Source: a virus. Taken from it: a DNA stretch of 26,940 nt. The notes beneath the pieces are model-generated. The model saw only the letters and a program-made list of their open reading frames with translations, did not search any database and had not been told where the DNA came from. Location of the stretch: positions 1 to 26,940 of the IMG/VR virus record IMGVR_UViG_3300021963_000554, one strand, 5' to 3'. The position numbers were made by a program, and so were the translations under genes. Below, in pieces: positions 14,352 through 21,075 of this stretch. Position 1 is the first letter of the stretch. Each line of letters opens with the position of its first letter.

Positions 14352-15166
14352 GTAGAGCAGTATTTTTAGGTGATAGTCATACCTGCGGGTATATCACTGA
14401 GCCTGGAAAATTAGGACCTAACAGTTATTCTCTATGGAATGACAACAATTACGCAGAATTTTACGCAAAAAAAAACAATAAAAATGTTTCTGTATACGCA
14501 ATACCAGGTGCGGCTAATAAAATTTATCCCGATTGGCTCAGGACTATGTTAGATAAACATCCAGACACTGACGAAGTGTTTGTGTTGTTAGCTAGCTGGA
14601 ATAGGTTTATATTAGCATTTAACGAAACTTTATCTCCAGAAGTTATTCCATCTGACTACTTTACTGAATTTTATAAAAACAAACACGGGTTAGTTGACAT
14701 CTATCAAGATTGTATTTTTAAAGAAGATCGTTTTCAATTATTAAACAAACCTACGTTTGAAGATTTTGGCAAAGTAGCCGATATTAATTTCAATTATCAA
14801 AATGGTCTTGTTACTCCGGATCTTCGAAAAGACTGTTACATGGATATAAAATTATTTTTTGAACTAAACACACACTTAGAACAAAGAGAGTTTTTTAAAG
14901 ATATTTCAGTAATGGACTCGATGTGTCAAGAACACGGATGTAAATTATATTTGTTTAACATGACCGATCGTGTTAAATTTCCAACTAAATTAGATTTTTA
15001 TTCAAAATTAAAATCAACTAAAATTTCATCTGTAACTGTAGAGTCTTATTTTAAGAAAAAATTTATAGATCATAGTAAATTTTTCTTACCAGACAACGAA
15101 CACTACAACGAAGAATATCATCAAATGATTGCTTCAAATTTCATTCCATGGCTGAAACAAAGTTAA
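14348..15166 (+). CDS. SGNH-hydrolase-like protein, first of a tandem pair
   Basis: A 272-residue protein with a weak SGNH/GDSL pattern. Block I is VFLGDSHT (Ser10, the would-be nucleophile); a Gly in YAIPGAANKI may stand for block II; LLASWNR may stand for block III with Asn; and DNEH (D249, H252) matches the DxxH of block V. Members are esterases or acyltransferases on sugars and lipids. No signal peptide is seen, so it would act in the cytoplasm unless carried on the virion. GAGG precedes the ATG. It overlaps the second SGNH-like gene by 19 bases. Confidence 0.65.
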   Translation: MSRAVFLGDSHTCGYITEPGKLGPNSYSLWNDNNYAEFYAKKNNKNVSVYAIPGAANKIYPDWLRTMLDKHPDTDEVFVLLASWNRFILAFNETLSPEVIPSDYFTEFYKNKHGLVDIYQDCIFKEDRFQLLNKPTFEDFGKVADINFNYQNGLVTPDLRKDCYMDIKLFFELNTHLEQREFFKDISVMDSMCQEHGCKLYLFNMTDRVKFPTKLDFYSKLKSTKISSVTVESYFKKKFIDHSKFFLPDNEHYNEEYHQMIASNFIPWLKQS

Positions 15167-15744
15167 GAATACTGTTAGCAGGCGATAGTTTTGCTGCGGA
15201 TTGGAACAGCGAGATTCTCGGCTGGCCAAATATGCTGGCTAAAGAATTTGAAGTTAAAAATGTTGCGCAAGCAGGAATAAGCGAATACAAAATTTTAAAA
15301 CAAATTGAAAAAAATAATCCCAATGAGTATGATTTAGTAATTGTATGTCATACTAGTCCTTTTCGAATACATACTCCGCTACATCCGCTAGAAAGAACAG
15401 GACTACATAAAGATTGCGATCTTATTTTTAATGATCTAGATCACAACCGCGACGATAATAATCAAAGTTTAATTACCGCATTAAATTGGTTCAAATATCA
15501 TTACGACGAAACGTTTCAAGAAGATATTTACAAATTGATGCGTAAACAAATTGATTCATTAATTACTGTTCCTTATCTTGCTATAGATCATTCTATATCA
15601 AGTTTGCCATTTAAATTTGAAAAAGAACATTTAGAGTTTTCAACATTTTGGCCAAGGAATCGAGGAAAAGTAAATCACTATTCCGATAGAGGAAATCAAT
15701 ACGTGTATAACACTGTATCTAAAAAATTAAAGGCAATTAAATGA
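15148..15744 (+). CDS. SGNH-hydrolase-like protein, second of a tandem pair
   Basis: A 198-residue protein with ILLAGDSFAADW (block I, Ser14), NVAQAGISEY (block II Gly), VIVCHTSPFR (block III position, without the usual Asn) and VNHYSDRGNQYV (H177, the likely catalytic His of block V). It is more compact than its neighbour. Similar layout and adjacent position suggest an old duplication or a functional pair, but direct similarity is low by eye. Possible substrates are acyl groups on surface sugars or on a DNA modification. No catalytic Asp two or three residues before H177 is seen, so activity is not certain. Confidence 0.62.
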   Translation: MAETKLRILLAGDSFAADWNSEILGWPNMLAKEFEVKNVAQAGISEYKILKQIEKNNPNEYDLVIVCHTSPFRIHTPLHPLERTGLHKDCDLIFNDLDHNRDDNNQSLITALNWFKYHYDETFQEDIYKLMRKQIDSLITVPYLAIDHSISSLPFKFEKEHLEFSTFWPRNRGKVNHYSDRGNQYVYNTVSKKLKAIK

Positions 15745-15923
15745 AATCTTGGACTTTAACTGTAGAAGAAGATCCCGAAAATGGAGATGCTATTTTAACC
15801 TTTCCTCCAGAACTTTTAGAAGAAGCTGGTTGGAAAGAAGGCGATACCCTAGAATGGATTGATCGCAAAGATGGCAGTTGGCAACTTAAAAAAGTTGACA
15901 AACCTACTAAAAAGAGTGTATAA
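15741..15923 (+). CDS. AbrB/MazE-like small protein
   Basis: A 60-residue protein matching the swapped-hairpin AbrB/SpoVT pattern: WTLTVEEDPENGDAILTFPP, then ELLEEAGWKEGDTLEW and a final strand SWQLKKV. In bacteria such domains bind DNA, often as antitoxins or transition regulators. No toxin gene is next to it, so a free-standing DNA-binding role is more likely. It starts in an ATGA overlap with AAAGG upstream. The end of its gene carries the perfect promoter for queE. Confidence 0.68.
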   Translation: MKSWTLTVEEDPENGDAILTFPPELLEEAGWKEGDTLEWIDRKDGSWQLKKVDKPTKKSV

Positions 15924-15924
15924 T
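15895..15924 (+). promoter_or_regulatory. Consensus sigma70 promoter abutting the queE start codon
   Basis: TTGACA (15895-15900), an 18-base spacer and TATAAT (15919-15924) match the consensus at all twelve bases. The ATG of queE is at 15930, so the predicted transcription start falls on or beside it, giving a leaderless message. The -35 lies in coding sequence, so chance must be weighed. Confidence 0.6.
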
Positions 15925-15929
15925 AAACT

Positions 15930-16781
15930 ATGAGCAAAATTAAAATCGCAGAGCTGTTTTACAGTATTCAAGGTGAAGGACGCTATATGGGTGTGCCTTC
16001 TGTTTTCTTACGTACATTTGGCTGTAACTTTAAATGTGCTGGGTTTGGCATGCCTAGGGGAGAATTAAGTGAAGAAGCTAACAACATTAACCCAGAGCTT
16101 TATAAGCAGTATGGAGACTTACCCCTGGTATCTACAGGTTGTGATTCATATGCTAGTTGGGATCCTCGCTTTAAGCATCTTAGTCCCGTACTATCTACTG
16201 ATGCGATTGCCGATGCTATTGTGGATACGCTACCTTACAAGGAATGGCGGGACGAACATCTCGTGATTACAGGTGGTGAGCCATTGTTGGGTTGGCAACG
16301 TGCTTATCCAGACTTATTGCGTCATCCTAAAATGAAAGGATTGAAAGAGATCACTTTCGAAACAAACGGTACTCAACCACTAAGTCCAGAGTTTGAAGAA
16401 TTTTTGGCCATTGAATGGTTAATGCCACAAATTGATTTTACTCGTGAAATTACTTTTAGTGTCAGTGCTAAACTTCCTTGTAGTGGAGAAAAGTGGGAAG
16501 AAGCTATCCTTCCAGATGTAGTTTGTAGTTATGAAGAAGTAGGTACAGCATATCTTAAGTTTGTTATCGCTACAGAGCAAGACTTTGCCGATGCTGAATG
16601 TGCTATTGCCGCATATCGTAAGGCAGGGTTTACAGGTCATGTGTATCTAATGCCAGTGGGTGGCGTAGAAAGTGTATACGCACTAAACAATCGCACAGTG
16701 GCAGACTTGGCAATGAAAAACGGATTACGATATAGTGATCGTTTACAAGTGCCGTTATTTAAAAATGAATGGGGAACTTAA
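15930..16781 (+). CDS. queE: 7-carboxy-7-deazaguanine synthase (QueE), radical SAM
   Basis: A 283-residue radical SAM enzyme that turns 6-carboxytetrahydropterin into 7-carboxy-7-deazaguanine. The QueE start YSIQGEGRYMGVPSVFLRTFG (split here as motif YSIQGEG, 11-17) is clear. Cluster ligands are C32 and C36 (GCNFKC) and probably C71 (TGCDSYASWD), so the third Cys is 34 residues further on than in a CX3CX2C enzyme. ITGGEP (113-118) and FETNGTQ follow. Length exceeds typical QueE (about 220) because of the insert and a longer C-terminus. No good Shine-Dalgarno is seen; a leaderless message is possible. It should act with FolE and the QueD-like protein. Confidence 0.92.
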   Translation: MSKIKIAELFYSIQGEGRYMGVPSVFLRTFGCNFKCAGFGMPRGELSEEANNINPELYKQYGDLPLVSTGCDSYASWDPRFKHLSPVLSTDAIADAIVDTLPYKEWRDEHLVITGGEPLLGWQRAYPDLLRHPKMKGLKEITFETNGTQPLSPEFEEFLAIEWLMPQIDFTREITFSVSAKLPCSGEKWEEAILPDVVCSYEEVGTAYLKFVIATEQDFADAECAIAAYRKAGFTGHVYLMPVGGVESVYALNNRTVADLAMKNGLRYSDRLQVPLFKNEWGT

Positions 16782-17215
16782 TGAAAAAAGTTATTAAAAA
16801 ACTTTTAGGGCTTGACAAGTTAGAAGCAGAAAAAGAAGAATTACAGGCAGCAAGAGACAAAGCTGTAGCAGAAACTGTTCGTGCCCAGGAAGAAGCTGAG
16901 TTAGCAAAACTTACACCTAAAGAACGTGCTACTAAAAAAGGCGAACCATATATTGCTGTGTTAGATACACATGTTAACAAAGACAACATTCGCAACGGGT
17001 TTTTTGAACTTGACTGGAACGAACTTTTTGTGTTAAAATTAAAACAAGAAGGATACGGGTTTGAAGGTGATCCAGAAGAAGAAATTGTAGATCGCTGGTT
17101 CCGAGATATTGTTAGAAATATGCTAACAGAAGAAGGCATAGCTGAGCCAGAAAGAGTTGGCTCAGGTTTTATTAATGTAACACCCCTAGCTAAAGGAAAG
17201 AGCGAAGTTTCATGA
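16781..17215 (+). CDS. Conserved marine-phage protein with N-terminal coiled coil
   Basis: A 144-residue protein. ATG 16781 overlaps the queE TAA by one base and has GGGG upstream; an in-frame ATG at 16769 is less well placed. Residues 1-50 are a basic-acidic helix (KLEAEKEELQAARDKAVAET). Residues 52-120 are globular with YIAVLDTHVNKDNIRNGFFE and FELDWNELFVLKL. Similar proteins are recalled from marine T4-like phages; function unknown. Overlaps the exonuclease gene by ATGA. Confidence 0.8.
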   Translation: MKKVIKKLLGLDKLEAEKEELQAARDKAVAETVRAQEEAELAKLTPKERATKKGEPYIAVLDTHVNKDNIRNGFFELDWNELFVLKLKQEGYGFEGDPEEEIVDRWFRDIVRNMLTEEGIAEPERVGSGFINVTPLAKGKSEVS

Positions 17216-18198
17216 GTTACATTTTAGTAGATACCGCTAATACATTTTTTCGTGCTAGACACGTTATACGTGGCGATGCCGATATTAAAATTGGCATGGC
17301 ATTTCATATAACTCTAAATTCAATCCGCAAAGCATGGAAAGATTTTGAGGGCAAACATGTGGTCTTTTGCTTAGAAGGTCGTTCGTGGCGTAAAGACTAT
17401 TATGCTCCTTATAAGCGTAATCGTTCAGATGCTCGTGCTGCTCTAACAGCTACAGAACAAGAAGAAGACAAACTGTTTTGGGAAGCATTTGATACGTTCA
17501 AAGAATTTATTACAGACAAGACTAACTGTACAGTATTACAACACCCACAACTAGAAGCAGATGATCTAATTGCTGGCTGGATTCAGAGCCATCCTAACGA
17601 TAGTCACGTAATTATTTCAACAGACACAGATTTTGAACAATTGATAGCACCAAATGTAAAACAATACAACGGTGTCAGTGAAACAACTATTACACACGAA
17701 GGATACTTTGATGAAAAAGGAAAACGCATCAAAGATAAAAAAACCGGTGAAGAAAAAGCCGCACCAAATCCAGAATGGCTCTTATTTGAAAAGTGTATGC
17801 GTGGTGATACCAGTGATAATGTCTTCTCAGCGTATCCAGGTGTGCGTACTAAAGGCACAAGCAAAAAAGTGGGTCTTACTGAAGCGTTCGAAGATCGTAA
17901 AAGCAAAGGATTTGCGTGGAACAATCTCATGTTACAGAGATGGACTGATCACGAAGGTCAAGAACATCGCGTGTTAGAAGATTACAATCGTAATCGACAA
18001 TTAATTGACCTAACAGCGCAACCAGACGACATTAGAGACATTATTAAAAATACTATCAATACATCAACAACAGCTAACAAAGACATAAGTCAAGTAGGAA
18101 TAAGACTTATGAAATTTTGTAATTTGTTTGATCTTAAAAAGATAGCAGATCAAGCACAATCATACGCAGAACCACTTAATGCGAGGTACACACTATGA
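17212..18198 (+). CDS. 5'-3' exonuclease / flap endonuclease (T4 RNase H type)
   Basis: A 328-residue FEN-type nuclease, expected to remove RNA primers from lagging strands (T4 Rnh role). Metal-binding acids lie in the expected blocks: D7 in ILVDTAN; EGRSWRKDYYAPYKRNR (55-71), the arch-like basic segment; EADD (E115, D117, D118); STDTDFEQL (D138, D140); and GDTSDNV (D199, D202). A helix-hairpin-helix-like segment PGVRTKGT follows at 209-216. Length is close to the 305 residues of T4 RNase H. There is no clear terminal gp32- or clamp-binding motif. Overlaps both neighbours by ATGA. Confidence 0.92.
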   Translation: MSYILVDTANTFFRARHVIRGDADIKIGMAFHITLNSIRKAWKDFEGKHVVFCLEGRSWRKDYYAPYKRNRSDARAALTATEQEEDKLFWEAFDTFKEFITDKTNCTVLQHPQLEADDLIAGWIQSHPNDSHVIISTDTDFEQLIAPNVKQYNGVSETTITHEGYFDEKGKRIKDKKTGEEKAAPNPEWLLFEKCMRGDTSDNVFSAYPGVRTKGTSKKVGLTEAFEDRKSKGFAWNNLMLQRWTDHEGQEHRVLEDYNRNRQLIDLTAQPDDIRDIIKNTINTSTTANKDISQVGIRLMKFCNLFDLKKIADQAQSYAEPLNARYTL

Positions 18199-18671
18199 CA
18201 GACTTACATGCTAAACCAATCATTGACGACAAGTTTTGGATTGTTGAAAAAGACGGAAATCGTTTTGCCACATTAAGAAAAAATGAAGATGAACATTTTA
18301 TTCTTAGCAACGAAGCCGGAATCAAAATCTATCCAAACAAAGAAAGTTTAACTAGACAATTTGGCAAAGATTTTTTTATAGCAAAAATTGTTAAAGAAAA
18401 ACGAGATGCTGAAGAATTAGAAGTTCACGACTTCCCTACAAGCACTGTTCCACATAATGCCATGTTTGACATAAAACGTAAACTACCGTTGTTTACAAAA
18501 AGTGGCGACTCGAAAAGTTTGTATTGCGCAGGATACTATACAATTAAATTTGAAAAAGGATGGGTTAAAAGTTTTTGCCCTAAATTAATCACACTACAAC
18601 GATACGAATATCGAGGTCCGTTTAAAACCGAAATTGAAATGCGTCAGGTACTTTCACATGTCTCAAAATAA
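18195..18671 (+). CDS. Conserved marine-phage protein, unknown function
   Basis: A 158-residue protein with FILSNEAGIKIYPNKESL, IKRKLPLFTKSGDSKSLYCA, and WVKSFCPKLITLQRYEYRGP as dense, conserved-looking blocks. The mix of basic and aromatic residues suggests nucleic acid or protein binding. It is tied to the exonuclease by ATGA, so a replication role is plausible. Close relatives are recalled from marine T4-like phages without a function. Confidence 0.8.
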   Translation: MTDLHAKPIIDDKFWIVEKDGNRFATLRKNEDEHFILSNEAGIKIYPNKESLTRQFGKDFFIAKIVKEKRDAEELEVHDFPTSTVPHNAMFDIKRKLPLFTKSGDSKSLYCAGYYTIKFEKGWVKSFCPKLITLQRYEYRGPFKTEIEMRQVLSHVSK

Positions 18672-18906
18672 TATCCCAGAAAGACTTGGCAGTGTTGAAA
18701 GAATTATCCAACGAGTAGCAACTGCCGAAAAAACCAATCAAAAAGAAATTCGCATAACTTTACAAGAAGCCAAAGAGTTAATCACTGACCTAGCATTAAT
18801 TACATCAAAATTAGGTAAAACTATCGATGATATTAATGGCAAATTGGACAAATTGACTGTACAGACCCAGGAAATAAACGTATCAATGGATGGGGGAACT
18901 TTTTAA
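18658..18906 (+). CDS. Small coiled-coil phage protein, unknown function
   Basis: An 82-residue helical protein. ATG 18658 is preferred over an in-frame ATG at 18634 because it gives a short (14-base) overlap and has AGG about nine bases upstream. The heptad-like run RIIQRVATAEKTNQKEIRIT and DLALITSKLGKTIDDINGKL suggests a coiled-coil oligomer. The end (QEINVSMDGGTF) is strand-like. Function unknown. Confidence 0.75.
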   Translation: MSQNNIPERLGSVERIIQRVATAEKTNQKEIRITLQEAKELITDLALITSKLGKTIDDINGKLDKLTVQTQEINVSMDGGTF

Positions 18907-18909
18907 GAA

Positions 18910-18917
18910 GATAAATA
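18910..18917 (+). promoter_or_regulatory. Late promoter-like element GATAAATA
   Basis: GATAAATA sits in the 39-base gap before the gene at 18946. It is one base off T4 TATAAATA and fits the looser NATAAATA form used by marine T4-like phages. Nearby TATTAT (18926-18931) could be a vegetative -10 with a weak TTAAGA at 18903. Confidence 0.4.
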
Positions 18918-18945
18918 TATGCGTGTATTATAGTTGAGAATATTA

Positions 18946-19236
18946 ATGAGCAGACCAAAACCTAAAGTATTACTTGAACATGCTAACAAAGAAAACCATA
19001 AGGTTGAACAAGTGTTAGAGTCAGAAGCCATTTGGGCAGTATTTTATAAAGGGGCTCCTTTTAATCTCAAAAGCGGAAGTTTGATACTCAGTTATCCCGG
19101 ACCTAAATATAAAAAAGTAAGTTTTTCAAATCCTGGTCATGCTCATAATCTTGCTAAGAAGATGAACAAGATGTTTAAGACCACTGACTTCGAAGTTGTC
19201 AAACTGACACAAGGCGAAGTTATTGGTAGACAATGA
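18946..19236 (+). CDS. Conserved marine-phage protein, unknown function
   Basis: A 96-residue protein. ATG 18946 is preferred over an upstream in-frame TTG (18934); GAG lies 8 bases before it. It has an N-terminal strand-turn segment (RPKPKVLLEHANKENHKVEQ), a conserved-looking core (AIWAVFYKGAPFNLKS, SYPGPKYKKVSFSNPGHAHN) and a C-terminal strand. The core is rich in Gly, Pro and Lys. No function is known to me. Overlaps the next gene by ATGA. Confidence 0.78.
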   Translation: MSRPKPKVLLEHANKENHKVEQVLESEAIWAVFYKGAPFNLKSGSLILSYPGPKYKKVSFSNPGHAHNLAKKMNKMFKTTDFEVVKLTQGEVIGRQ

Positions 19237-19622
19237 ACAACAAAGATACATACACAAAAACATTTTTATCCGCAGCAGACATTGAACCAACAGACCAGTT
19301 AATAGAAAGTAAACGAGCAGAGTGGTGGTACAATGTTAGACAAAAAGACGGTGGTGGGTTACGTCTTACAGAACAAGGAATTGACTTTGTTCAAAATCAA
19401 TCTAAACTTAAAACCTATAACATAAAATTTCCAGGGCAATTTACAATAACTCCACAAATTCTTGTGTGGCTTGACAAATTTATTGAAACCCCGTATTATA
19501 TTACTAAGAAAGACATAACAGTAATATCCGAAAGAACTGCGTTTGAGTTGTATCTATTTTCCGGTGATGTTCAAAAAATGGGATACAGTAAAGCACTATC
19601 AAAACGCATGAGCCAAGATTAA
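19233..19622 (+). CDS. Conserved marine-phage protein, unknown function
   Basis: A 129-residue protein with GLRLTEQGIDFV, FPGQFTITPQILVWLDKF, PYYITKKDITVISERTAFEL and LFSGDVQKMGYSKAL in order. The pattern of repeated short helices with a basic central loop looks like a winged-helix-type fold, but this is a guess. The gene carries a strong promoter-like sequence. Overlaps its upstream neighbour by ATGA. Confidence 0.78.
   Translation: MNNKDTYTKTFLSAADIEPTDQLIESKRAEWWYNVRQKDGGGLRLTEQGIDFVQNQSKLKTYNIKFPGQFTITPQILVWLDKFIETPYYITKKDITVISERTAFELYLFSGDVQKMGYSKALSKRMSQD
19471..19499 (+). promoter_or_regulatory. Near-perfect sigma70 promoter inside a coding region
   Basis: TTGACA (19471-19476), a 17-base spacer and TATTAT (19494-19499) match 11 of 12 consensus bases. 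It would start RNA near 19506, about 150 bases before the gene at 19655, and could serve the block up to thyX. Confidence 0.5.
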
Positions 19623-19642
19623 TCACCCTTTAAAAAACACAC

Positions 19643-19650
19643 TGTAAATA
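19643..19650 (+). promoter_or_regulatory. Late promoter-like element TGTAAATA
   Basis: TGTAAATA in the 32-base gap before the gene at 19655 differs at one base from T4 TATAAATA. RNA starting just after it would have almost no leader. Weak evidence. Confidence 0.25.
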
Positions 19651-19654
19651 TATC

Positions 19655-19915
19655 ATGATGGATATTAACCCGTTAGATGTTTTAAACAAACGAGCATTGA
19701 AATGGATGCCTCCTCATTTTTCTAAAATTAAATTAAGTGCTGATAGCCTATTTTTAAATCAAGAAATTGAAGATTGGATAAAATATAAATTGAAGGGTAG
19801 ATACTGTTTAGTCAACAGACCAGAAAGTTCTGGAATGTTTACTTTTGTGGGTTTTGAAGAAGAAAAAGAACTCACGTATTTTATGCTAGCATGTACACAA
19901 ATAAGGAGTCAATAA
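19655..19915 (+). CDS. Conserved marine-phage protein, unknown function
   Basis: An 86-residue protein; ATG at 19655 or 19658, neither with a visible Shine-Dalgarno. It has KWMPPHFSKIKLS, EIEDWIKYKLKGRYCLV and FVGFEEEKELTYFMLACT, an alpha/beta pattern in which the last block is the most conserved-looking. Similar short proteins are recalled from marine T4-like phages. Its stop is directly followed by the next ATG. Confidence 0.75.
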   Translation: MMDINPLDVLNKRALKWMPPHFSKIKLSADSLFLNQEIEDWIKYKLKGRYCLVNRPESSGMFTFVGFEEEKELTYFMLACTQIRSQ

Positions 19916-20155
19916 ATGACAGATGAAGCAAAGAAGCCTGAGGCAGCTCCCGCAGAAGCAGCAGCTCCACAGACACCAGAATTGACCATCAATGATCTCA
20001 ACGCTTTGAGAACCATTTTAGATGTAGCAACTACTAGAGGTGCTTTTAAGGCAAGCGAGATGGAATCCATTGGTAAAGTCTATAACCGGTTGAATACGTT
20101 CTTGGAGAGTGTAACACCTCCACAGCAACCTGCTCAGCCACCAAAACAAGGATAA
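19916..20155 (+). CDS. Conserved marine-phage protein, unknown function
   Basis: A 79-residue protein in three parts: an Ala/Pro/Glu-rich disordered start (residues 1-22), a helical core (NDLNALRTILDVATTRGAFK, ASEMESIGKVYNRLNTFLES) and a Pro/Gln tail. AAGGAG precedes the ATG by 7 bases, a strong site. The core recalls short proteins of marine T4-like phages of unknown role. Confidence 0.78.
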   Translation: MTDEAKKPEAAPAEAAAPQTPELTINDLNALRTILDVATTRGAFKASEMESIGKVYNRLNTFLESVTPPQQPAQPPKQG

Positions 20156-20159
20156 AATC

Positions 20160-20771
20160 ATGGCAACTAACCTAAAACACGTAGGAAGAATGAAAAATAA
20201 CAAGGCTAAAGTACTTGTTGCTTTTCGTACACTTCCAGACGATCCGCACAGCGCATTAGTAGTAGGAACCGCACAATTAACCGACGATCAACATAATGCT
20301 ATTATTAATTTAGTAGATAGTCAACAAGCACAAGATTGCTACGAATTTGGCGAAATCCTATCTTCACGCTATTTTCCAGACGGAAGACCAATGTTAGCTG
20401 CGTTACATCAAGACGGCAGACTTGTTAAAGTTGGTACTAAAGATGTAGAAATGACTCCAACTACCACTGACTCAATTTCGTTAGACGAATTAAACAAATT
20501 GATCGCAGAACAACGAGGCTTAACTCTTGAAGAGCTAGCTGTTAAAGAACCAGGCGCAGCAGAAAAACCTAGAGAAGCTGCTAAAATACAAGAAGTGCCA
20601 GCCCCTGTATCATCCAGCAATGATCCACTAAGCGACAAAGATCTAGCTAGAAGTTATAGAAGTCAGGCAGATGCTATGTACAAAGAAGCAGCAAAACTTC
20701 GAAAACAAGCAGACGACTTAGATCCTCCGCAAAAGAAAACTACTAAAAGTAAAGAAGAAGTAGGTGCCTAA
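20160..20771 (+). CDS. Conserved marine-phage protein, unknown function
   Basis: A 203-residue protein. Residues 1-100 are globular, with MATNLKHVGRMKNNKAKVLV, a strand-rich DPHSALVVGTAQL and YFPDGRPMLAALHQDGRLVK. Residues 105-135 hold a helix (SLDELNKLIAEQRGLTLEEL). Residues 140-203 are disordered, then helical and Lys-rich (SYRSQADAMYKEAAKLRKQA). Such proteins occur in marine T4-like phages; a virion role is possible but not shown. It overlaps the next gene by 8 bases. Confidence 0.8.
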   Translation: MATNLKHVGRMKNNKAKVLVAFRTLPDDPHSALVVGTAQLTDDQHNAIINLVDSQQAQDCYEFGEILSSRYFPDGRPMLAALHQDGRLVKVGTKDVEMTPTTTDSISLDELNKLIAEQRGLTLEELAVKEPGAAEKPREAAKIQEVPAPVSSSNDPLSDKDLARSYRSQADAMYKEAAKLRKQADDLDPPQKKTTKSKEEVGA

Positions 20772-21072
20772 AAAATTTGTCAAACCTCCGAAGGATGTCA
20801 TAAAAGAATGGCCGGAGATATTTGAAGACATCTACATGAGTTCTATGCCAATCAAATACATCCATGGCGTAGAAATTTCTTTTACTAACGGTAGAGTGTG
20901 GGGTATTGATCTTGGTGAACAATTAGAATTTAACAATGAAGACGAAATCGTAGAAAAATTAATGGTTGCTTTAAAAGATTATCAAGAAGATATTCAAACA
21001 ATTAATTTTCAAGTAGATGTAGAAAGATTAAAAAATGATGTTATTAATTCAACGAAAGGCTTACTTGGGTGA
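20764..21072 (+). CDS. Conserved marine-phage protein with GTG start
   Basis: A 102-residue protein that starts at GTG 20764 inside the end of the previous gene, with GAAGAAG-type purines upstream. It has EWPEIFEDIYMSSMPIKYIH, ISFTNGRVWGIDL and a C-terminal helix DVERLKNDVINSTKGLL. The fold is probably alpha/beta. Function unknown. Confidence 0.75.
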   Translation: MPKKFVKPPKDVIKEWPEIFEDIYMSSMPIKYIHGVEISFTNGRVWGIDLGEQLEFNNEDEIVEKLMVALKDYQEDIQTINFQVDVERLKNDVINSTKGLLG

Positions 21073-21075
21073 TTC

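Noticed and set aside
15741-15923. Toxin-antitoxin module around the AbrB/MazE-like protein
   Set aside because: No toxin-sized partner is adjacent: the neighbours are SGNH-like and QueE genes.
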